NCBI GenBank assembly: GCA_965652025.1
Contig: CBFGTM010000013.1
Coordinates: 6,255-70,254 of the forward strand
Length of the DNA stretch: 64,000 bases
Source of the DNA: CAVVWJ01 sp965652025
Lineage (GTDB): Bacteria; Gemmatimonadota; Gemmatimonadetes; Gemmatimonadales; GWC2-71-9
Direction: 5' to 3'
Shown here: positions 58,628 through 64,000 of the stretch, one piece after another
Position numbering within the stretch: position 1 is the first letter of the stretch
Layout: every line of letters begins with the position of its first letter
The notes under the pieces: generated by a model
The model's database searches: none
The model's input: only the letters and a program-made list of their open reading frames with translations
What the model was told of the DNA's origin: nothing
Made by a program: the position numbers and the translations under genes

Positions 58628-60403
58628 ATGCAAGGCACTCCCGTCCCAACGTCTGCTATCGAGCTCGACGCGGCGCTCCTGCAGGCAGCGATCACGGCCG
58701 CCCTGGCGGCGCTCTGCGCCTTTCTCTATAGTCGCTACCGCAAGGCCTACTTTGGCTGGTGGGCTGCTGCCTGGGGACTCTATCTCCTACGCATAGGCGC
58801 CATCACCAGTTTCCTGCTCACGTCGCAGCGCATCTGGCTGTACTGGCACCAGGTCATCACCGGATGGACGGCCCTTGCTCTGCTCTATGCCGCGCTGGTG
58901 TTCTCTCAGCAGGTTCGGTGGCGGAGCTGGTTCGTTCTCCTAGTGCTCTTCCCCCCAATCTGGTCATACGTAGCCATATATCAGCTCCAGCATTTTCTGT
59001 GGGCGGCCGGTCCCGCCGTTCTCTTCCTGAGCTTGGCCACGCTATGGACCAGCGCAGTGTTCATCCGGTACCGCCGGAAGGTGACCTCCAGCGGCGCAAC
59101 CCTGCTGGCGGTCTCCTTTGGACTCTGGGGACTGCACCACCTGGACTATCCATTCCTTCGAGCCCGGGGCAGCTGGGCTCCGTGGGGATACTATCTCGAC
59201 ATTCTGCTGGCGCTGGCGGTCGGCGCCGGAATCCTGCTTCTGGTCCTCGATGATCTTCGCCGCGGGCTCGGCGCGCTGTCCGCGCTATCGGGCGACCTCC
59301 AACGAGCGGGCAGGGAGCAGGACGTGCTCGACGCACTCCTCTCCCGGCCTCTCACGTTGCCGGCGGTGAGTGGGACCGCCCTCTATGCGACCGAGGGATC
59401 CCCACCACGCCTGATTCGAGGAGCAGGGGTGTGCGCCTCATGGACCGATCAGGGCTTGTTGGCGCCGGCTGCCGCGGTACTGGAGCGGGTGATTGCGACC
59501 GGCCGGCCTCAGGTCACCAGCCAATGGAGCGTGGCCGGGGATAGCGGGTCGGGCTATCCCTACGCGGCCGTGCTCCCCATTCTCCGGGGGGAGCGGGTGC
59601 TGGCCGCCCTGGTATTGGCAGGTCAGGCTCGGGATCCGTTCACCGCCCTGGACGAGAGCTTCCTGGTGGCGCTTGGCCAGCAGGTCGGCGCGGCGCTGGA
59701 GAATGCGGACCTGTACAGCCGGCTGGAGACCCGTACGCTCGAGCTGGCCCGGCTCTCCACCCGGATGGTCGAACAACACGAGGAACAACGCCGCCGGCTC
59801 TCCCGCGAGTTGCATGACGAGACGGCGCAGGTCTTCTCCGCCGTCAAGATGGAGATCGGCGTTCTCCGGGAGAAGGTGCCTGCCGAGCAGACGTCGCGTC
59901 TGGACCAGGTCCTGGAACTGATCGATACCGGCATCCGAAGCATTCGAAGCGTTACTAACGATCTCCGTCCATCGCTGCTGGATGACCTCGGTCTGTTGCC
60001 CGCACTCCGTTCGCTGGTGGCGGACTTCAGCGAGCGCAGCGGTATCCGGACTGAGTTGGCTGTGCCGGCGGTAATGCCGCCGCTCTCCCGTGATGCCGAG
60101 CTGGCACTGTTCCGGGCTGTTCAGGAGGCGCTTTCCAACGTGCTCCGGCATGCTGACGCTCGATCAGTGGACATCGGGGTCTCCGTGGCGCCCAACGAGG
60201 TCCTGCTTCGGGTGAGTGATGACGGCCGGGGACTTCCCGATGGCGTCAACCCGGAACGCCTTGAGTTGCAGGGCCATATGGGCCTCGCCGGCATGCGGGA
60301 GCGCATCACCGCGCTCGGTGGCACGGTTCGCTTGCAACGTCGCAACGGGTCCGGAGCCCTGCTCGAGGTGCGAGTCCCCGCCACCGTGGCTGGCGGCTCC
60401 TGA
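58628..60403 (+). CDS. Membrane histidine kinase with GAF-like domain (NarX-type catalytic core)
   Basis: A 591-residue sensor from ATG 58628. Seven predicted transmembrane helices (residues about 15-215), a short linker, a GAF-like domain (about 235-375), then HisKA_3 with the phosphoacceptor in SRELHDETAQVFSAVK and HATPase_c (ALFRAVQEALSNVLRHADA, DDGRGLPDG, GHMGLAGMRERI). It should phosphorylate the NarL-type regulator encoded next to it (TGATG overlap). A longer form from 58592 is possible. Ligand unknown. Confidence 0.92.
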   Translation: MQGTPVPTSAIELDAALLQAAITAALAALCAFLYSRYRKAYFGWWAAAWGLYLLRIGAITSFLLTSQRIWLYWHQVITGWTALALLYAALVFSQQVRWRSWFVLLVLFPPIWSYVAIYQLQHFLWAAGPAVLFLSLATLWTSAVFIRYRRKVTSSGATLLAVSFGLWGLHHLDYPFLRARGSWAPWGYYLDILLALAVGAGILLLVLDDLRRGLGALSALSGDLQRAGREQDVLDALLSRPLTLPAVSGTALYATEGSPPRLIRGAGVCASWTDQGLLAPAAAVLERVIATGRPQVTSQWSVAGDSGSGYPYAAVLPILRGERVLAALVLAGQARDPFTALDESFLVALGQQVGAALENADLYSRLETRTLELARLSTRMVEQHEEQRRRLSRELHDETAQVFSAVKMEIGVLREKVPAEQTSRLDQVLELIDTGIRSIRSVTNDLRPSLLDDLGLLPALRSLVADFSERSGIRTELAVPAVMPPLSRDAELALFRAVQEALSNVLRHADARSVDIGVSVAPNEVLLRVSDDGRGLPDGVNPERLELQGHMGLAGMRERITALGGTVRLQRRNGSGALLEVRVPATVAGGS

Positions 60404-61053
60404 TGCAAAGGCCGATCCGGGTACTGGTCGCGGACGACCACATGATTGTCCGCAGCGGAATCCGTCACGTGCTCGAAAGTGAGTCCGGCTTCGAGGTGGT
60501 AGGAGAAGCCCAGAGTGGCGGGGAGGCGCTCGCCCTCACTTCAGAGCTGAAGCCCGACGTAGTTGTGCTCGACATTTCCATGCCCGACCAGTCGGGACTG
60601 GAGGTCGCGGCCCGAATCCGGGAAAACCCGGGAAGCGCGAGGGTCCTGATTCTCAGCATGCACAACAATGCCGAGTATGTGTTGGAAAGCGTCCGGGCGG
60701 GAGCGCACGGGTATCTGCTGAAGGACACCGCCGCAACCGATCTGCGCGAGGCCATTCGGGCGGTCTGCCGGGGAGAATCCTACTTCAGTCCTCCCGTTGC
60801 CAGCCGGCTGAGCGCCGCAGTCCGCGGCGAGCATGAAAGCCTTCACCCCGAGCTGGACCTGCTCACCGGCCGGGAACGTGACGTGCTTCTGGGTATTGCG
60901 CGGGGACGGACCAACAAGGAGATAGCGGCAGAGCTCGGTATCAGCCACCGCACGGTCGAAAGCCATCGCGAAAGTCTCATGCGAAAGCTGCAGATCCGAA
61001 CCGTGGCCGAGCTGACCCGCTTTGCGATCGGCGCCGGGATCGTGCCCACTTGA
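60403..61053 (+). CDS. NarL/FixJ-type response regulator
   Basis: A 216-residue regulator. Receiver (residues 1-120) with phosphoacceptor Asp in DVVVLDISMPDQSG and Lys in GYLLKDTA. The C-terminal LuxR-type HTH (about 148-212) reads LTGRERDVLLGIARGRTNKEIA, with SHRTVESHRESLMRKL as recognition helix region. The cognate pair of the kinase whose stop overlaps its ATG. Target genes unknown; it might control the local haem genes. Confidence 0.95.
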   Translation: MQRPIRVLVADDHMIVRSGIRHVLESESGFEVVGEAQSGGEALALTSELKPDVVVLDISMPDQSGLEVAARIRENPGSARVLILSMHNNAEYVLESVRAGAHGYLLKDTAATDLREAIRAVCRGESYFSPPVASRLSAAVRGEHESLHPELDLLTGRERDVLLGIARGRTNKEIAAELGISHRTVESHRESLMRKLQIRTVAELTRFAIGAGIVPT

Positions 61054-61072
61054 CCGTGATTATGTTGCTGCC

Positions 61073-62227
61073 ATGACCGAGGTCCAGCCCCACTCGCCAC
61101 CGGCCACGGCTCGCCCGAGCGCCGGCACCAGGCCGAAGACCGGCATCGTCATGCTGAATCTCGGTGGTCCAGCCACGCTCGACGATGTGCAGCCCTTTCT
61201 GCTCGAGCTCTTTGCCGACCGGGAGATCATCCAGCTGCCGTTCCAGCGGTGGCTCGGCCCCTTCATCGCCCGCCGTAGAACCCCGAAGGTGCGGGGACTC
61301 TACGCCAACATCGGTGGCGGATCACCCATCCTGCGACATACCGAGGCGCAGGGCCGTGGCATGATTGCCCGACTCGACCGCCTGACTCCCGAAACCGCGC
61401 CGCACAAATTTTACGTCGCCTTCAGGTATACCCGTCCCAACAGTGACGATGCCCTGCGCGCCATGCGGGCTGACGGAATCGAACGGGCAATCGCCTTCAC
61501 CCAGTACCCCCAATTCTCCTGCAGTACCACCGGCTCCAGCCTGAACGAGCTATGGCGCGCCGCGGACCGAACCGGACTCCGGGATGCCTTCCGCTGGAGC
61601 ATTGTGGATCGCTGGCCGGTACATCCCGGATTCATCGAAGCGATGACCGAGACGGTGCGGGAGGGTCTTCAGCAGTTCGAGCCGGCGGATCGCGACCGAG
61701 TCGTAATCCTGTTCAGCGCCCATTCCTTGCCGCTGGACGTGATCGACCGGGGAGACTCCTATCCCCAGGAGGTAGGCGCCAGCGTGCAGCGGGTTGTCGA
61801 ATCCCTCGGCGGGGCCAACCCGTACATCCTGGCCTATCAGTCAGATGTGGGACCGGTGCGATGGCTGGGCCCCAGCACCGAACAGGTGATTCGCCGGCTA
61901 GGGACGAGGGGACACAAGCATCTGCTGGTGGTCCCCATTGCCTTCACCAGTGATCATATCGAGACCCTATCCGAGCTCGACCGGGAGTATGGAGAGGTGG
62001 CCCACGAAGTTGGCGTCACCCATTACGTGCGCGCTCCGGCCTTGAACGACCGGGCCCGCTTCCTGGATGCGTTAGCCGAAATAGTGCGGGATCATCTTCG
62101 GGCTGGAGTACCCTACAGCAGCCAATATCCGCTGCGTTGCGCCGGCTGCACCAATCCGCAATGTAGGAATGTTCTGAATCCGGTTGGCAGCAATCGCGAG
62201 TCGCGGGTCTCCCGTCGCGGATCCTGA
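61073..62227 (+). CDS. hemH: Ferrochelatase with C-terminal Cys cluster
   Basis: A 384-residue enzyme inserting ferrous iron into porphyrin in haem synthesis, from ATG 61073. Landmarks are GIVMLNLGGPATLDDVQPFL, TQYPQFSCSTTGSSLNEL, FSAHSLPL with the catalytic His, and IAFTSDHIETLSELDREY. Near the C-terminus CAGCTNPQCRN resembles the [2Fe-2S] ligands of human and some bacterial ferrochelatases. The last eleven residues (NRESRVSRRGS) are encoded by an inverted repeat shared with hemA. Ends 1 bp from the convergent hemA stop. Confidence 0.93.
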   Translation: MTEVQPHSPPATARPSAGTRPKTGIVMLNLGGPATLDDVQPFLLELFADREIIQLPFQRWLGPFIARRRTPKVRGLYANIGGGSPILRHTEAQGRGMIARLDRLTPETAPHKFYVAFRYTRPNSDDALRAMRADGIERAIAFTQYPQFSCSTTGSSLNELWRAADRTGLRDAFRWSIVDRWPVHPGFIEAMTETVREGLQQFEPADRDRVVILFSAHSLPLDVIDRGDSYPQEVGASVQRVVESLGGANPYILAYQSDVGPVRWLGPSTEQVIRRLGTRGHKHLLVVPIAFTSDHIETLSELDREYGEVAHEVGVTHYVRAPALNDRARFLDALAEIVRDHLRAGVPYSSQYPLRCAGCTNPQCRNVLNPVGSNRESRVSRRGS

Positions 62228-62300
62228 ATCAATCGGGAGTCCGCAACAGAGTTGGCTCGTGCTGCTCGCCGCTCGAGACTCGCGACTCGCGACTCGTGAC
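62194..62300. repeat. Inverted repeat spanning the hemH/hemA 3' ends
   Basis: TCGCGAGTCGCGGGTCTC (62194-62211) is an inverted copy of GAGACTCGCGACTCGCGA (62275-62292), 17 of 18 bases matching. The right arm continues as 7 nt tandem ACTCGCG words. Each arm lies inside the 3' coding end of one of the two convergent genes, so both proteins carry a SRESRVS-type tail: NRESRVSRRGS in HemH and SRESRVSSGEQ in HemA. Confidence 0.75.
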
Positions 62301-63485
62301 CAGCCCACGCAGACTTCGACTCACCGGATAGAGCACCCGTCGAACCAGGCGTTCCGCCATCTGCCGCACCACCTCTTGTCCGCTCTCGGAAAGCTCCAAC
62401 TGGGATAGAGCCCGCGCCGACTCCTCCTCCGCCATCTCGAGGCTGAGCCGGTGTAGGTCCGCAAGTTGAGGTGCGGCCAGCCGGTTCCGCAGGCCTAGCG
62501 CTAGTCTCAGCAGCTCGTCCTCCACGATCGCCTCTGCCTCCGCCAATGCTGCCGTGGCCACGCCGGCCGTAGGACAGCAGAGCCGCTGCAGGTCGTCGAG
62601 GTCGAGTAGCTCGATGCCTTTGATGCTCCGGGATGTTGGCTCGACATTGCGCGGCACGGCGAGGTCCATCACCAGTAGGGGGCGCCCGCCTCGCGCCCGA
62701 GCAGCCTCCTCGAGCAGGCCGGCAGTGATCACCGGACGAGTGGATGCCGTTGCGACCAGCAGCAGATCTGCGGTTTGCAGCCCTCGATCCAGGTCCTCCC
62801 ATGACTGGATCTCGGCACCCCAGGCCGTGGCGAGAATCCGTGCTTTCTCAACGTGCCGATTGAGCAGCGTGACTCGAGAAGCACCCTGATCCCGCAGGGC
62901 CCGCAGCACTCCTTCCGCCGCTTCTCCGGCGCCGAGCACGACTACCTCCCTGCCCTGATAGCCTCCCAGTTGCCGCAGCCCGAGCTCAACCGCGGCTGAA
63001 CTCACCGAAGCTGGATGGCGGCCGACCAGGGTCTCCCGGCGGACCCGTCTTCCGGCAGAGAGGGCTGTCGAGAACATGAGTTCCAAGTCGCGATTGGTCG
63101 TGCCCGCCAACCGCGCCTCCTCGTAAGCCCGACGAATCTGACCCAGGATCTCACTTTCACCCAGGATTTGTGAGTCCAGGCCTGCACTGACGAGGAAGAG
63201 ATGCCGGGCCGCAGCCATCCCGTGGTAGCGGTGGAGTGGAATGCTCAGACCGTTTCCTCTGACCTGGGCCAGCTCCAAGAACCTGGCCTCGCCATCCTCA
63301 GCCCCCCACCAATAGAGCTCGCAGCGATTACAGGTAGAGAGAAGCAGTGCGGCGATCCCCTGCTGCCGGAATTGCTCCAGAGCCGAAGCAATGTGGGAAG
63401 GGGAGAAGGCGAACTGCTCCCGCTCCTGAACCGGAGATGTATGGTGGCTTACACCAACGACATGGAAGGATGGGATCGGCGGCAC
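62229..63485 (-). CDS. hemA: Glutamyl-tRNA reductase
   Basis: A 418-residue NADPH enzyme making glutamate-1-semialdehyde from Glu-tRNA, first step of C5 haem synthesis. The start VPPIPSFHVVGVSHHTSPV fits GTG 63485 and gives the usual family length; an upstream start at 63566 would run into the Hsp20 terminator. The catalytic Cys is in LLSTCNRCELY, SQILGESEILGQIRRAY is the second signature, and the nucleotide-binding motif is VVVLGAGEAAEGVLRAL. The C-terminal tail is repeat-derived. No hemC/hemD adjacent. Confidence 0.93.
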   Translation of the reverse strand: MPPIPSFHVVGVSHHTSPVQEREQFAFSPSHIASALEQFRQQGIAALLLSTCNRCELYWWGAEDGEARFLELAQVRGNGLSIPLHRYHGMAAARHLFLVSAGLDSQILGESEILGQIRRAYEEARLAGTTNRDLELMFSTALSAGRRVRRETLVGRHPASVSSAAVELGLRQLGGYQGREVVVLGAGEAAEGVLRALRDQGASRVTLLNRHVEKARILATAWGAEIQSWEDLDRGLQTADLLLVATASTRPVITAGLLEEAARARGGRPLLVMDLAVPRNVEPTSRSIKGIELLDLDDLQRLCCPTAGVATAALAEAEAIVEDELLRLALGLRNRLAAPQLADLHRLSLEMAEEESARALSQLELSESGQEVVRQMAERLVRRVLYPVSRSLRGLVTSRESRVSSGEQHEPTLLRTPD

Positions 63486-63541
63486 GCTCAAGGGTAGGGA
63501 CGGGCCGGTTGCCTCACAATCCGCGTTGCTGCGGAGGCCAA

Positions 63542-63593
63542 CTCCGTAAGGATACGGAGCAAGCAAACCCCCCGGCGGTGGGCCGCCGGGGGT
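63542..63593 (-). terminator. Intrinsic terminator of the Hsp20 gene plus adjacent hairpin
   Basis: A ten-pair stem CCCCGGCGG-type (63569-63578 with 63583-63592, loop TGGG), read on the minus strand and followed by GTTTGCTTGC. Beyond it is a second perfect stem CTCCGTA/TACGGAG (63542-63559, loop AGGA). They separate the Hsp20 gene from hemA. Confidence 0.6.
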
Positions 63594-63616
63594 CGAATGC
63601 TCTTTTGAACCCAGTC

Positions 63617-64000
63617 TTAACGGCGGCTCTTCGCCGCAGAGCCTTCCTCTTCAGGATCCCGCGAACCGCTGCCGCGCTCCTCTCGCTGTGAGGTCGCGCC
63701 GGTCACGCGCTGAGACTGCGCGCCAGTGCGGACCTGGGTCGAGCCCGAGGTAGAGGTGCTGACCCGAATTTCTCTGGGCTTGGCGCGCTCCGCCTTGGGT
63801 ATGGTTACGAATAGCACGCCATTCTCGTAGCGGGCCTCGATGTTGTCAGGATCAACGGTGTTCGGCAGTACGAAGGTCCGCTCGAACACACCGTAGGTGC
63901 GCTCGAACCGATGCACCCGCTCGTTGTTCTCTTCCGACTGCTGCCTCTTCTCGCCCCGAATCGTCAGGACGTTGTTCTCCAGAGAGAGGCGGACATCGGA
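63617..64000 (-). CDS. Hsp20/alpha-crystallin small heat-shock protein, 5' end cut by window
   Basis: 127 residues are visible, reading in from the right edge with no start. The alpha-crystallin domain is clear: NNVLTIRGEKRQQSEENNE, RTYGVFERTFVLPNTVDPDNI and the C-terminal beta-strands ENGVLFVTIPKAE. The tail of about 45 residues is Ser/Arg/Glu-rich and lacks a clear IxI motif apart from IRV. An ATP-independent holdase chaperone in the cytoplasm. A strong terminator lies directly downstream. Confidence 0.92.
   Translation of the reverse strand, partial: SDVRLSLENNVLTIRGEKRQQSEENNERVHRFERTYGVFERTFVLPNTVDPDNIEARYENGVLFVTIPKAERAKPREIRVSTSTSGSTQVRTGAQSQRVTGATSQREERGSGSRDPEEEGSAAKSRR

Overview
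This 64 kb window is a GC-rich (by eye about 63-65%), densely coded bacterial chromosome segment. It carries about 58 protein genes and no tRNA, rRNA, CRISPR array, phage gene or recognisable transposase. An outer membrane is implied by the RND efflux system with a TolC-type channel, a TorF-like porin and many signal-peptide or lipobox proteins. A futalosine-type menaquinone gene (mqnD), non-adenylylated glutamine synthetase, frequent GTG/TTG starts and many unusual two-component proteins fit the Gemmatimonadota best. That assignment is an inference from gene style, not a phylogenetic result.

Layout. 1-4.9 kb: HAD phosphatase (cut by the left edge), a DUF3108 protein, glnA, a zinc-ribbon/TPR-like membrane protein and mqnD, separated by complex short-repeat islands. 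5.0-12.3 kb: a four-gene same-strand block with a REC-HD-GYP protein, a 1176-residue membrane-anchored HEAT-repeat protein, a processive-type family 2 glycosyltransferase, and a REC/HisKA/REC-like protein with no ATPase domain. This looks like a c-di-GMP-linked polysaccharide or envelope system. 12.2-15.9 kb: an overlapping minus-strand operon of an AraC-type regulator, a receiver, a MerR-type regulator, LemA and an HtpX-like protease. 15.9-22.9 kb: a tiny lipoprotein, a TPR protein, a pseudopilin, YceI, a truncated receiver-Fis regulator, a 0.6 kb non-coding stretch holding a structured-RNA candidate and DnaA-box-like sites, two uncharacterised proteins, MGMT, a cold-shock gene with an elaborate leader, and a frameshifted Smr gene.

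22.9-39.5 kb: a Leu/Ile/Val-type binding lipoprotein translationally coupled to a chemoreceptor, a copper-protein-like gene, lepB, two secreted putative metallopeptidases, and an RND-TolC-MFP efflux operon flanked by two similar small helical proteins. A TorF-like porin behind a terminator-bearing leader follows. 39.5-50.8 kb: a seven-gene polyamine uptake and catabolism operon (gabT-potA-potB-potC-FAD oxidase-potD-patA) facing a saccharopine-dehydrogenase-like gene and an aldehyde dehydrogenase. Together these could import putrescine and convert it through 4-aminobutanal and GABA towards succinate. 51.1-56.8 kb: a sugar-modification cluster (nucleotide-sugar 4,6-dehydratase half, FemAB-like acyltransferase, formyltransferase, methyltransferase, nucleotidyltransferase-like/pseudokinase). 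56.9-64 kb: a DUF885 peptidase, a histidine kinase/NarL pair, hemH, hemA and an Hsp20 gene cut by the right edge.

The most unusual signals are the HD-GYP/HEAT/glycosyltransferase block, three structured RNA leader or ncRNA candidates (19.1-19.5, 38.4-38.6 and 47.7-47.9 kb), the hairpin ladder before the cold-shock gene, and a family of intergenic inverted repeats built from 7-8 nt words that supply the C-termini of several proteins.
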